64,000 bases of DNA from Hyunsoonleella aquatilis (GCF_014270105.1 NZ_JACNMF010000001.1:794787-858786), one strand, 5' to 3'; numbered from the stretch's first letter, positions 35,461-44,140 are shown. Numbers and translations are program-made. The notes: a model not told the origin generated them from the sequence alone.

Positions 35461-36729
35461 GTGCAAGAGGACTTCCTACATTACATTTGGAAATACAGAA
35501 AATACGAGTCTCAGGATTTAATGACTTCTGATATGCAAAACATTGATGTTGTTGCAACTGGAGAGCACAACCTGAATGCCGGCCCGGATTTTTTCAACGC
35601 ACAAATCAGGATCGGCGAGCAACTTTGGGCAGGCAATGTGGAAATACACATCAAATCCTCGGATTGGTTTTTGCACAACCATGAACTGGACAAAGCTTAC
35701 GACAATGTGATTCTGCACGTGGTTTGGGAACATGATGCCGAAGTATTCCGAAAGGATAATTCTGTTATCCCCATTTTAGAATTAAGAGATTGCGTATCGC
35801 CTTCATCTTTAAATAATTATACGAAACTACTCAATGGCAAACAGCAATGGATTAATTGTGAAAATGACTTTCCAGAAATGGATGGTTTTACGATTCAAAA
35901 TTGGTTGGAGCGTTTGTATTTTGAACGTTTAGAGCGAAAATCTATCGAAATTTTCAAATTGTTGGAAATCTCTAAAAATGATTGGGAAGCTGTGTTGTTC
36001 AAAATGCTGGCCAAAAATTTTGGGTTAAAAGTGAATGGGGAATCCTTTTTGAGTTTGGCCAACTCCTTCGATTTTTCGGTTTTAAGAAAATCGCAACCTA
36101 AGTTGGAACAAATAGAAGCTTTGCTGTTCGGTCAATCCAGAATGTTGGAAACGGCAGTTGAAGAGCCTTATTTTCAATCCCTTCAAAAAGACTATCAGTT
36201 TTTAAAACAGAAATTCAAGTTGGAAACTGCTATGGTTTCACCATCATTTTTCCGCCTGCGACCACCAAACTTCCCAACCATTCGATTGTCTCAATTAGCC
36301 AATCTATACCATAAACACCAAAATCTATTTTCAAAATTAATTGATAGTGGTTCTATTGATGATATTTACCAACTGTTTTCAGTTGAAGCTTCTGCCTTTT
36401 GGAAGAGGCACTACACGTTTTCAAAAGCTTCAAAGGTTTCAAAAAAGAGGCTTTCAAAAGCGTTTATCGATTTGCTGATTATCAATACTATCGTCCCGCT
36501 AAAGTTTAGTTATGCCAAACACCAAGGAAAATCTTCCGAAGAAAGCATCATTAATTTGCTTGGAAACATCTCGTCGGAAAATAACAGTGTTGTTAATAAA
36601 TTCAATGCATTACAAAAGGTTTCGGAGAACGCTATGCAGTCTCAGGCATTAATTCAATTGAAAAATGAATACTGTGATAAAAATTTGTGCTTAAAATGTG
36701 CCATTGGCAACAAACTTTTAAACCGTTAA
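35461..36729 (+). CDS. DUF2851 family protein
   Basis: I start at GTG 35461 (MQEDFLHYIWKYRKYESQDL) because DUF2851 proteins begin with an EDFLHYIWK-type motif; the open frame extends 33 codons further upstream with unrelated sequence. The 422-residue product has GEHNLNAGPDFFNAQIRIGE near residue 35, WAGNVEIHIKSSDW, ILHVVWEHD and a C-terminal CDKNLCLKCAIGNKLL cysteine motif. The NAGPDF...VEIH pattern resembles a nuclease-like core, but no activity is established. Confidence 0.9.
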   Translation: MQEDFLHYIWKYRKYESQDLMTSDMQNIDVVATGEHNLNAGPDFFNAQIRIGEQLWAGNVEIHIKSSDWFLHNHELDKAYDNVILHVVWEHDAEVFRKDNSVIPILELRDCVSPSSLNNYTKLLNGKQQWINCENDFPEMDGFTIQNWLERLYFERLERKSIEIFKLLEISKNDWEAVLFKMLAKNFGLKVNGESFLSLANSFDFSVLRKSQPKLEQIEALLFGQSRMLETAVEEPYFQSLQKDYQFLKQKFKLETAMVSPSFFRLRPPNFPTIRLSQLANLYHKHQNLFSKLIDSGSIDDIYQLFSVEASAFWKRHYTFSKASKVSKKRLSKAFIDLLIINTIVPLKFSYAKHQGKSSEESIINLLGNISSENNSVVNKFNALQKVSENAMQSQALIQLKNEYCDKNLCLKCAIGNKLLNR

Positions 36730-36766
36730 ACTTTTAAACTAAAAAAGTAAAGTTTAAATTGCGCTT

Positions 36767-36994
36767 ATGAACGCATTTTACAAAATCCTCTTGTTTTTAC
36801 AGAAGCATGGCTACCATGTATGCCAACGGATTGCGGACAGAATTGGGATTCGTGCCAAGGTGGTACGCACCTCGTTTATGTACCTCACATTTGTAACCGT
36901 AGGTTTCGGTTTTGCGTTGTATTTGTTTCTCGCATTCTGGATGCGTATTAAGGATTTAGTATACACCAAACGCTCCTCAGTATTCGATTTATAG
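36767..36994 (+). CDS. Small PspC domain protein
   Basis: The 75-residue protein contains a PspC-like region: GYHVCQRIADRIGIRAKVVR followed by a hydrophobic helix YLTFVTVGFGFALYLFLAFW (about residues 39-58) and a short basic tail. PspC domains occur in envelope-stress proteins; this minimal form is common in flavobacteria beside K+ channel genes. The next gene starts three bases after its stop, so the two are likely co-expressed. Confidence 0.8.
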   Translation: MNAFYKILLFLQKHGYHVCQRIADRIGIRAKVVRTSFMYLTFVTVGFGFALYLFLAFWMRIKDLVYTKRSSVFDL

Positions 36995-36997
36995 CCT

Positions 36998-38032
36998 ATG
37001 AATCCAATTGTAAGACTCTTTAGGTCAAGAATATACACCGCAATGCTTTTGCTGGTTGTCATCATGCTAATAGGTGTTTTTGGCTATCGATTTATTTCGG
37101 ATTATTCATGGGTGGATGCGCTTTACATGACCGTGATTACAATGACAACCGTTGGTTTTGGAGAGGTTATGCCACTGGATGAACAATCCAAAATATTTAC
37201 TATATTTTTAATATTGGCCAGTGTAATTATTGTGGGTTATGCGCTGTCCATCATTACGGAATATATTTTGAGCAAAAACGATATTGAAGAATTAAAACAA
37301 AAAAAGATGCAAAAGAAAATTGACAGCTTTAAAGACCATGTGGTCATTTGTGGTTACGGACGAAACGGTAAACAGGCCGCTCGCAAGTTGCAGGCCCACA
37401 ACAAATCTTTTGTAGTTATAGAAAGGGACAAGGAAGTAGAAGAACGTCTAAAACACGACGACGTATCATACGTTATCGGGAACGCCAATGAGGATGAAAC
37501 TTTGCTTTTGGCTGGAGTGGATAGGGCTTCGAGTTTTATTTCGGCCTTGCCGGATGATGCCGATAATTTGTTCGTGGTATTGTCTACAAGACAGCTAAAT
37601 AGCAAGATTAATATCATCAGCCGTGCATCACAGGAGTCGTCTTATGAAAAGTTGAAGTTTGCTGGAGCCAACAACGTGATTTTGCCCGACATGATTGGAG
37701 GCGACCACATGGCATCTTTGGTGGTGGTGCCCGGTTTGATGGAATTTATTGATAATCTCGCTATCGTTGGCGATTCGAATATCAATATTGAAGAGGTTGC
37801 TGTTGAAAAATTGTTTGATACAAATAAGAAAAAGAAGCGCACCATCAAGGATTTGGATTTAAGGAAGAAAACAGGTTGCACCGTGATTGGCTATAAGGAC
37901 GAAAATGGGGAATACACCGTAAATCCAGAAGCAGAATTACCGCTAGCACCAAAATCCAAGATTATCGTTTTAGGCCGACCTGAGCAAATTGAAGAACTAA
38001 ATTCTGAATACGATATCGAGCTAGAGGAATAG
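36998..38032 (+). CDS. Two-helix potassium channel with RCK/TrkA domains
   Basis: The 344-residue protein has two membrane helices (about residues 15-32 and 66-90) flanking a pore with the selectivity filter TMTTVGFGE (near residue 49). A TrkA-N/RCK domain follows: VVICGYGRNGKQAARKLQ with the Rossmann GxGxxG, VIERDKEVEERL, VIGNANEDETLLLAGVDRA and SRASQESSYEKLKFAGANNV. A TrkA-C domain with LPLAPKSKIIVLGRPEQIEEL closes it. It should be a tetrameric ligand-gated K+ channel in the inner membrane. Confidence 0.93.
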   Translation: MNPIVRLFRSRIYTAMLLLVVIMLIGVFGYRFISDYSWVDALYMTVITMTTVGFGEVMPLDEQSKIFTIFLILASVIIVGYALSIITEYILSKNDIEELKQKKMQKKIDSFKDHVVICGYGRNGKQAARKLQAHNKSFVVIERDKEVEERLKHDDVSYVIGNANEDETLLLAGVDRASSFISALPDDADNLFVVLSTRQLNSKINIISRASQESSYEKLKFAGANNVILPDMIGGDHMASLVVVPGLMEFIDNLAIVGDSNINIEEVAVEKLFDTNKKKKRTIKDLDLRKKTGCTVIGYKDENGEYTVNPEAELPLAPKSKIIVLGRPEQIEELNSEYDIELEE

Positions 38033-38132
38033 GCATATTTGGGGCATTATGTTTTAAAAACCCGTTTTTTTTTAGCATCTTGCTGACTTCTTATGACAAT
38101 TTTTCAATAAAAATTAACGAACACTTACAATT

Positions 38133-39737
38133 ATGAAGAAATATCTTCTAGGATGTCTTGCATTGATTTTGCCGATTTTTACCTTTGCCCAAGACGCACA
38201 GCAAATGGGGATTGACCAAAAGATCGATCAGGTTTTTGGTGATCTGACGGGATGGTTTGTTCAAGCGATATTTTATCAAATTCCGTTTACCGATGAAGTC
38301 AGTGTTTACTGGGTGCTGTTCCCCTTAATTTTTGGAGCCACCTATTTTACCTTCTATTTCAACTTGATAAACTTTAAGGGATTTTTTACTTCTATTAATA
38401 TTGTTAGAGGTAAATATGACGATTTAGAGGGTAGAAAAGATCATAAGGTAGAAATGGCAAAATTACCTTTTACTGATGAAGAAGATAACCCTGATACCAT
38501 TCGAGTTGAAGGGCATGAAGGAGAAGTTTCGCATTTCCAAGCTTTGACGGCAGCTCTATCTGCTACCGTTGGTTTAGGGAACATTGCCGGTGTGGCCATT
38601 GCAGTTTCCATTGGTGGCGCCGGTGCTACATTTTGGATGATTGTTGCAGGATTTTTAGGCATGGCTTCAAAATTTGTGGAATGTACTTTAGGTGTTAAAT
38701 ATAGGGATATTGAAGATGATGGAACAGTGTATGGAGGTCCGATGTATTACTTAAGAAAAGGATTGAAGTCCAAAGGATTGGAAGGCCTGGGAAAAGTATT
38801 GGCTGTGCTATTTGCCATTTTCGTTATTGGCGGTTCTTTCGGTGGCGGTAATATGTTCCAAGTGAACCAAGCTTTTCAGTTGGTTGAAAATATTACTGGT
38901 GGAAGTGAATCTTTTCTTCATGGAAAGGGCTGGTTGTTTGGAGTAGTAATGGCCATTTTAGTGGGTATTGTGATTATAGGAGGTATAAAATCTATCGCCA
39001 AAGTAACAGATAAAATTGTGCCGTTTATGGTGGCAATTTACGTTGCGGCTTCGTTGTTTGTGATTTTTGCCAATCTAAGTATGGTTGGTGATGCATTTGC
39101 ACAAATCTTTAATGGGGCGTTTAGTCCTGAAGGAATTGCCGGTGGTTTCGTAGGCGTTTTGGTGCAAGGGTTTAGAAGAGCGGCATTTTCAAACGAAGCC
39201 GGTGTAGGTTCTGCATCTATTGCCCATTCCGCGGTAAAAACCAGATACGCTGCCAGCGAAGGAATGGTAGCATTATTGGAGCCCTTTATTGATACGGTTG
39301 TGGTGTGTACCATGACGGCTTTGGTTTTGATAATTACTGGAAATGTGACTTCGGCTAATGCAGGTTTGGATAATGCGCAAGCCATTCTTTTAACGTCTGG
39401 AGCATTTGAATCCGTGATTTCGTGGTTCCCCTATGTGCTTACTATTGCCGTAATATTATTTGCCTTTAGTACGATGATTTCTTGGTCCTATTATGGATTC
39501 CAAGGTTGGGCATTTTTGTTCGGAAGATCCAAGAAAATGGAGTATGCATACAAATTGTTGTTCTGTCTGTTCGTTGTCGTTGGGGCGGCCGCAAGTTTAG
39601 GCGCGGTTATTGATTTTTCAGATGCTATGATCTTCGCCATGATGGTACCCAATATGATTGGTTTGGTATTATTGGCGCCTAAAGTGAAAGACGAGCTGAA
39701 TAAATATATGAAAGCCATTAAAGAGCTTAAAGCATAA
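38133..39737 (+). CDS. Alanine/glycine:cation symporter family protein (AGCS)
   Basis: The 534-residue transporter shows the AGCS signatures: ALTAALSATVGLGNIAGVAI (about residue 135), GGPMYYLRKGL, GSFGGGNMFQVNQA and RRAAFSNEAGVGSASIAHSA, plus about eleven membrane segments. It imports small amino acids with Na+ or H+. The N-terminus looks like a cleavable signal peptide (MKKYLLGCLALILPIFTFAQ) and is followed by an amphipathic segment, an extension typical of Bacteroidota members. It is separated by six bases from a ComEA-like gene downstream. Confidence 0.93.
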   Translation: MKKYLLGCLALILPIFTFAQDAQQMGIDQKIDQVFGDLTGWFVQAIFYQIPFTDEVSVYWVLFPLIFGATYFTFYFNLINFKGFFTSINIVRGKYDDLEGRKDHKVEMAKLPFTDEEDNPDTIRVEGHEGEVSHFQALTAALSATVGLGNIAGVAIAVSIGGAGATFWMIVAGFLGMASKFVECTLGVKYRDIEDDGTVYGGPMYYLRKGLKSKGLEGLGKVLAVLFAIFVIGGSFGGGNMFQVNQAFQLVENITGGSESFLHGKGWLFGVVMAILVGIVIIGGIKSIAKVTDKIVPFMVAIYVAASLFVIFANLSMVGDAFAQIFNGAFSPEGIAGGFVGVLVQGFRRAAFSNEAGVGSASIAHSAVKTRYAASEGMVALLEPFIDTVVVCTMTALVLIITGNVTSANAGLDNAQAILLTSGAFESVISWFPYVLTIAVILFAFSTMISWSYYGFQGWAFLFGRSKKMEYAYKLLFCLFVVVGAAASLGAVIDFSDAMIFAMMVPNMIGLVLLAPKVKDELNKYMKAIKELKA

Positions 39738-39743
39738 ATTACC

Positions 39744-40625
39744 ATGCGTAATTTGAAATCCCATTTTGTGTTTACGAGAGAACAACGAAATGGGGTTTTT
39801 TTGTTGCTGTTCATTATTGTCGTGTTGCAATGCATATATTTTTTTGTGCTCCCTAAAACTAGTGAAACGGTGGAAATTGATGATGCCGAACTAAAAACAT
39901 ACCAAGCCGAAATCGATTCATTGAGGCAAGTGAAAATTGCCAATAGTCAACCCAAAATCTATCCTTTCAATCCAAATTACATCACCGACTACAAAGGCTC
40001 AGTTTTAGGGATGAGCAATGAGGAAATCGATCGGCTATTAGCCTTTCGGAAACAAAATCAATGGATCAATTCCGCAAAGCAGTTTCAGGAAGTCACCAAA
40101 GTTTCAGATGCTTGGCTGGATAGTATCAGCCCGTATTTTAAGTTTCCTGAGTGGGTGACCAACCCCAAGCCAAGGTCTTCATTTTCCAATTCATACAATA
40201 ATGCCCCAAAAACATTCGCTCAAAAAAAGGATTTGAATACAGCCACGGCCCAAGAATTACAAAAGGTAAATGGCATTGGAAAAGTACTATCGGAACGTAT
40301 CATAAAATTCAGAAACAGCACCAAGGGTGGTTTTATAGCCGATGTACAATTAAATGACGTGTACGGCCTATCGCCCGAAGTGATTGAAAATGTCACCAAA
40401 CATTTCACTGTAAAGACCCCACCAAAAATCACCAAAATCAATTTGAACACGGCTACGGTGGACGAATTGGTCACCATCCAGCATATCGACTACGAAATTG
40501 CCCATCACATTATAGAATACCGTCAGTTGCACGAAGGCTTTCGCTCTTTGGACGAATTGAGCAAAGTAAAAGGCATTCCGCTGAGCAAAATCGAGATAAT
40601 TAAATTATCTTTGTCGCTTGATTAG
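39744..40625 (+). CDS. ComEA-like helix-hairpin-helix protein
   Basis: The 293-residue protein has one N-terminal membrane helix (GVFLLLFIIVVLQCIYFFVL, about residues 15-35). Two or three helix-hairpin-helix units follow: LNTATAQELQKVNGIGKVLS near residue 160, LNTATVDELVTIQHIDYEIA near residue 235 and a looser GMSNEEIDRLLAFRKQNQW near residue 90. ComEA-type domains bind DNA non-specifically and act in DNA uptake in competent bacteria. A true competence role here is not shown. Confidence 0.9.
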   Translation: MRNLKSHFVFTREQRNGVFLLLFIIVVLQCIYFFVLPKTSETVEIDDAELKTYQAEIDSLRQVKIANSQPKIYPFNPNYITDYKGSVLGMSNEEIDRLLAFRKQNQWINSAKQFQEVTKVSDAWLDSISPYFKFPEWVTNPKPRSSFSNSYNNAPKTFAQKKDLNTATAQELQKVNGIGKVLSERIIKFRNSTKGGFIADVQLNDVYGLSPEVIENVTKHFTVKTPPKITKINLNTATVDELVTIQHIDYEIAHHIIEYRQLHEGFRSLDELSKVKGIPLSKIEIIKLSLSLD

Positions 40626-40693
40626 AATTGCACATTAAAATTTCCTGCCGAACAAACCAAACCAATTTTAATGTTTATCAAATTATTGCATCT

Positions 40694-41860
40694 ATGACGA
40701 GTATGTATTTTACTGAAGAGCACGAGCTTTTTAGAAAAAGCCTTCAACATTTTTTAAAGAAAGAAGTGGTCCCATATATCGATACTTGGGAGAAAACAGG
40801 CGAAATTGATAGGTTTATTTGGAAGGAGTTTGGTGATATGGGTTTTTTCGGCATCAACTACCCGGAAGCCTATGGCGGTATGGATTTGGATATTTTTTAT
40901 ACCGTAATTCTTTTGGAGGAACTACAAAAAATTAATTCTGGTGGATTTGCGGCGGCTATTTGGGCCCATGTCTATTTGGCGATGACCCACATCAATGCCG
41001 AAGGCGACGAAGCCATCAAGCAGCATTATTTATCAAAAAGTATAACCGGCGAAATGATCGGTTGCCTTTGCATAACGGAACCTTTTGGAGGAAGTGATGT
41101 GGCAGGTATGCGCACCACCGCGGTAAAAAAGGACGACCACTACATCATCAATGGTTCAAAAACCTTTATAACCAATGGGGTGAGTAGCGACTATTTGGTG
41201 GTAGCGGCCAAAACCACGCCCGAGTTGGGCAATAAGGGCATCAGTATGTTTGTGATTGATAGGGATGCGGAGGGTGTTTCGGCCACCAAGCTGGATAAGT
41301 TGGGCTGGCGTGCTTCCGATACTGGAGAAATTGCATTCGATAATGTAAAAGTACCGTTGGGTAATTTGATGGGAAACGAAAACCAAGGCTTTTCCTATAT
41401 TATGCAACACTTTTCTTTGGAACGCCTGATTATGGGGATTAATGCCCATGCGCGTGCAGAGTTTGCTTTGGAATATGCCCTGCAATATATGAGCGAGCGC
41501 CACGCCTTTGGAAAAAGCATCGACAGATTTCAGGCCTTGCGCCATAAAATATCTGATTTACACGCGGATTTGGAACTCTGCAAAACCTTTAATTATGCTG
41601 TAGCACATGCCTTAGGCAAGGGCGAATACGTGGTAAAGGAAGCTACCATGTCCAAGCTAAAATCCACCAAAATGGCGGACGAAGTGGTGTACGAATGCCT
41701 ACAATTTTTGGGCGGTTATGGCTATATGGAAGAGTATCCTATGGCTCGCCTGTTTAGGGATAGCAGACTAGGGCCAATTGGCGGAGGTACTTCTGAGATA
41801 CTTCGTGAAATTTTGGCCAAGATTATTATTGATAAAAAGGTTTATAAGCCGGCGACTTAA
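40694..41860 (+). CDS. Acyl-CoA dehydrogenase
   Basis: I start at the ATG at 40694 (MTSMYFTEEHELFRKSLQHF); the frame is open to a TTG 66 bases upstream but that segment looks non-coding. The 388-residue flavoprotein has CLCITEPFGGSDVAGMRTTA, INGSKTFITNGVSSDYLVVA, RASDTGEIAFDNVKVP, ERHAFGKSI and FLGGYGYMEEYPMARLFRDS. The usual medium-chain catalytic Glu position (YEGT) is Gly here (IGGGTSEI), as in long-chain or isovaleryl-type enzymes, where a Glu on an earlier helix acts. The Glu residues in AEFALEYA are candidates. Confidence 0.93.
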   Translation: MTSMYFTEEHELFRKSLQHFLKKEVVPYIDTWEKTGEIDRFIWKEFGDMGFFGINYPEAYGGMDLDIFYTVILLEELQKINSGGFAAAIWAHVYLAMTHINAEGDEAIKQHYLSKSITGEMIGCLCITEPFGGSDVAGMRTTAVKKDDHYIINGSKTFITNGVSSDYLVVAAKTTPELGNKGISMFVIDRDAEGVSATKLDKLGWRASDTGEIAFDNVKVPLGNLMGNENQGFSYIMQHFSLERLIMGINAHARAEFALEYALQYMSERHAFGKSIDRFQALRHKISDLHADLELCKTFNYAVAHALGKGEYVVKEATMSKLKSTKMADEVVYECLQFLGGYGYMEEYPMARLFRDSRLGPIGGGTSEILREILAKIIIDKKVYKPAT

Positions 41861-41890
41861 TTTAAGTCCCTGTCACTTCGTTTGATTTCG

Positions 41891-41908
41891 TCCCGATAAC
41901 TACCGGGA
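41891..41908. repeat. Diverged copy of the 18-bp palindrome
   Basis: TCCCGATAACTACCGGGA differs from the perfect palindrome at two positions and sits between TTTCG and CGAAAT flanks inside a dispersed-repeat nest. Confidence 0.7.
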
Positions 41909-41933
41909 TTCATCGAAATTGTATTGAGAAGTT

Positions 41934-42099
41934 GGGCGTTACCCACAAGGGGTCGGGCTTTTACTACTCAATCTTTTTTAAAGCGTCATTGCGAAGGAGG
42001 AACGACTGTGGCAATCTCCTAAATTTAGTTTCCTAATAAACTTAAGAGGTCTTATAGTATTAAAAAAGGATTTCAAACATGTCGTTCAACCCCTAACGC
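41934..42099. repeat. GGCGTTACCC...CCCTAACGC dispersed element, copy 2, with a nested insert
   Basis: It shares the left end GGGCGTTACCCACAAGGGG-TCGGGCTTT and the right end CAACCCCTAACGC with 26987-27070. It is about twice as long because it contains GCGTCATTGCGAAGGAGGAA with GGCAATCTCC (about 41980-42020), itself a recognisable dispersed flavobacterial repeat. Confidence 0.65.
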
Positions 42100-42128
42100 G
42101 AGTTTGTTTGTTGCATTTGGGACGGGGC

Positions 42129-42560
42129 TCAATTCTTTTTGTATGTATAGATTTCTTTGTCTTTTAAATATTCAATACTTAGCTGATTGCTATTAATATT
42201 TCTTATTTCATACAAATTCACTTCACCATCACTTTCCGTAAGCTTTAGGCTTGTTGAATTAGTCAATTCAAAAGTTCCATTTATAGTACCGTCTTCAATA
42301 CATCCGTTATTTGGATGCAGATAATAAAATTTTTCCAGAAATGCGCCATTGGCAGTGAACTGGATAAAACGGTTTTGCTCACATTCATTTGCAAAATACT
42401 CCTGCTGTCCTTCGGGCAGACGCAAATCTTTAGATTCAATAAAAAACCATTGATTAACTAAAAGTTCAAGATTGGGGGTAACATTTTCAAACTCTGAATC
42501 ATTTGATGAACAGGAAAATACTAGAACCAATGAAATAAGTAGTAAGGTGTTTTTCTTCAT
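42129..42560 (-). CDS. Lipocalin-like lipoprotein
   Basis: I use the ATG at 42560 (MKKNTLLLISLVLVFSCSSN), 12 codons inside the longer frame, which exposes a lipobox with Cys near residue 17. The 143-residue product has LLVNQWFFIESKDLRLPEGQ, FIQFTANGAFLEKFYY, GTFELTNSTSLKLTESDGEV and a final LSIEYLKDKEIYTYKK. This matches the single-domain lipocalin-like beta-barrel lipoproteins common in Flavobacteriaceae. Ligand and role are unknown. It reads away from rpsU. Confidence 0.8.
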   Translation of the reverse strand: MKKNTLLLISLVLVFSCSSNDSEFENVTPNLELLVNQWFFIESKDLRLPEGQQEYFANECEQNRFIQFTANGAFLEKFYYLHPNNGCIEDGTINGTFELTNSTSLKLTESDGEVNLYEIRNINSNQLSIEYLKDKEIYTYKKN

Positions 42561-42752
42561 AATATTATTTGGTTCGCAAATCCTTTGAAAGCGCATTAAG
42601 TTGTTAATGATATGTGAAAGTTATTCCAAAAACAGACATTTTTTCTCACGAATTCAAAAATGTTGTTTTATTAAAAATACTATAATGAAAAAGGTTTATC
42701 TCTAAGTCGGGTAAAAAATCCCAAATCTTAAATCGTAAATCAAAAATTGTTT

Positions 42753-42760
42753 TATATTTG
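42753..42760 (+). promoter_or_regulatory. -7 box of the rpsU promoter
   Basis: TATATTTG matches TAnnTTTG exactly, followed by CACCCG, giving a predicted leader of about 35 bases that contains a strong Shine-Dalgarno. A clear -33 TTG is not visible. The upstream gap (42561-42752) contains AATCGTAAAT-type dispersed repeat units and nothing else. Confidence 0.65.
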
Positions 42761-42782
42761 CACCCGAAAAATTCTAAAAGAG

Positions 42783-42788
42783 AGGAGG
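42783..42788 (+). promoter_or_regulatory. Strong Shine-Dalgarno of rpsU
   Basis: AGGAGG, extended to GAGAGGAGGTT, lies 10 bases before the rpsU ATG. It is the strongest Shine-Dalgarno I see in the window. In Bacteroidota the anti-Shine-Dalgarno is sequestered on the ribosome with help from bS21, so a strong site on the bS21 gene itself fits autoregulation. Confidence 0.85.
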
Positions 42789-42798
42789 TTAAGACACT

Positions 42799-42993
42799 AT
42801 GTTAATAATTCCAATAAAAGAAGGAGAGAATATAGATAGAGCGCTAAAGCGTTTTAAAAGAAAGTTTGATAGAACGGGAACAAAGCGTGCATTGCAGACT
42901 AGAAAGCAATTTGTAAAGCCTTCCGTAAAGCGTCGGGCCCAAATCCAAAAAGCGCAGTATATTCAAAAACTTAGAGATGCAGAAGACATTTAA
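42799..42993 (+). CDS. rpsU: 30S ribosomal protein bS21
   Basis: The 64-residue basic protein (MLIIPIKEGENIDRALKRFK, then RTGTKRALQTRKQFVKPSVK) is bS21. It sits near the 3' end of 16S rRNA; in Bacteroidota it is part of the pocket that hides the anti-Shine-Dalgarno. It has its own promoter, an unusually strong Shine-Dalgarno and a terminator 20 bases after the stop, so it is a single-gene unit. Confidence 0.96.
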   Translation: MLIIPIKEGENIDRALKRFKRKFDRTGTKRALQTRKQFVKPSVKRRAQIQKAQYIQKLRDAEDI

Positions 42994-43012
42994 TTGTTTT
43001 GCAACCAGATAT

Positions 43013-43038
43013 AAAGTCTCGCAATTTGCGGGACTTTT
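43013..43038 (+). terminator. Intrinsic terminator of rpsU
   Basis: AAAGTCTCGCA and TGCGGGACTTT pair across an ATT loop with one G-U pair, followed by a T run. Confidence 0.88.
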
Positions 43039-43055
43039 TTTATGCGCTCTTATTT

Positions 43056-43131
43056 TGTCATTTCGCCTGGAAGGAGAAATCTCATTATTTATGCTTTTCA
43101 TTATGTGATGTCTCACTTCGTTCGACATGAC
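43056..43131. repeat. Diverged dispersed hairpin element between rpsU and xer
   Basis: TGTCATTTCGCCTGGAAGGA with AGAAATCTCA is imperfectly inverted by TGTCTCACTTCGTTCGACAT and GACT. The layout matches the element at 25421-25484. Confidence 0.6.
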
Positions 43132-43249
43132 TTAGGCTTTGTTATTTAGGCATTGGATTGGTTTTGTAAATTGCATGGAGGTTTTAAGGTTCGCGGAATA
43201 AATCGTATATTCACTTCAAGCTTCGGGCTTAAAACTCCAAACTCAAAAC

Positions 43250-44140
43250 ATGCCTTTCAACAAATTTACAGACTACCTGTTTTTAGAAAAAAACTACTCC
43301 AAGCTTACGGTGCAGGCCTATCAAAAGGATTTGGAATCGTTTGAGGCATTCATTTCTGAGGAATACGGTTCAAAATCCATTAAAAAAGTCAACTACGCGC
43401 AAATTCGAACGTGGATTGTCGCTCTAGTAGAATCGGGACTGACCAACCGAAGCATCAACCGTAAAATATCTTCTTTAAGTACGTATTATAAGTTTCTATT
43501 GAAAGTGGGGGACATTGAGGTGAATCCCCTGGCCAAACACCGCGCCCTAAAAACCAGTAAAAAAGTGCAGGTGCCGTTTTCTGAAGCCGAAGTGTCCACG
43601 GTATTGGACAAATTGCATTTTGAAGATTCCTTTGAAGGCTGGCGCGATAAGCTCATCATCGAACTGCTGTATTCCACAGGTATTCGCCGTATCGAACTGA
43701 TCGAACTAAAACGCTCCAGTTTCGACATGGGCAATAAAACCATTAAAGTTCTTGGAAAAAGAAATAAGGAGCGCATTGTGCCGTTGTTGAAATCGGTGGA
43801 ACAAACCTTGCAAAGGTATTTGGAAAACCGCAACCAGCTGGAGAACATCCAAGATTCCGAACATTTATTGTTGACGAAAAAAGGCGTTAAAATATACGAA
43901 ACACTTGTTTACAGGCTAATAAATGACTATTTTAGTCAGGCCTCCTCTAAGGTAAAAAAGAGTCCGCATATTCTCAGGCATTCCTTTGCGACCCATTTAC
44001 TGAACCAAGGGGCCGATCTTAACGCTGTTAAGGAGCTTTTGGGCCATACCAGTTTAGCAGCAACACAGGTATATACGCACAATAGTATAGCCGAGCTTAA
44101 AAAAGTACATTTAAAGGCGCATCCCAGAAGTAAAAATTAG
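43250..44140 (+). CDS. xerC: Tyrosine recombinase XerC/XerD
   Basis: The 296-residue protein has an N-terminal SAM-like core-binding domain (LTVQAYQKDLESFEAFISEE, then INRKISSLSTYYKFLLKVG). Its catalytic domain has ELLYSTGIRRIELIEL (catalytic Arg), VLGKRNKERIVPL (Lys), HILRHSFATHLL (His-x-x-Arg), LLGHTSLAATQVYTH (His and nucleophile Tyr). It resolves chromosome dimers at dif with a partner recombinase. The conserved rpsU/hpf/tuf context shows a housekeeping Xer protein and not a mobile-element integrase. XerC versus XerD is not separable here. Confidence 0.92.
   Translation: MPFNKFTDYLFLEKNYSKLTVQAYQKDLESFEAFISEEYGSKSIKKVNYAQIRTWIVALVESGLTNRSINRKISSLSTYYKFLLKVGDIEVNPLAKHRALKTSKKVQVPFSEAEVSTVLDKLHFEDSFEGWRDKLIIELLYSTGIRRIELIELKRSSFDMGNKTIKVLGKRNKERIVPLLKSVEQTLQRYLENRNQLENIQDSEHLLLTKKGVKIYETLVYRLINDYFSQASSKVKKSPHILRHSFATHLLNQGADLNAVKELLGHTSLAATQVYTHNSIAELKKVHLKAHPRSKN

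Noticed and set aside
42561..42752. A small RNA gene upstream of rpsU
   Set aside because: The stretch consists of AATCGTAAAT-type dispersed repeat units without a stable hairpin or terminator.
42783..42788. AGGAGG as a general Shine-Dalgarno signal for the genome
   Set aside because: Other highly expressed genes here (tuf, rplK, rpoB, rpoC) lack it, so it is specific to rpsU.
43250..44140. Tyrosine recombinase as integrase of a mobile island at the neighbouring tRNA genes
   Set aside because: The context rpsU-xer-hpf-tRNA-tuf is the housekeeping order, the protein has XerC/D length and motifs, and no att-like repeat or cargo genes flank the tRNAs.
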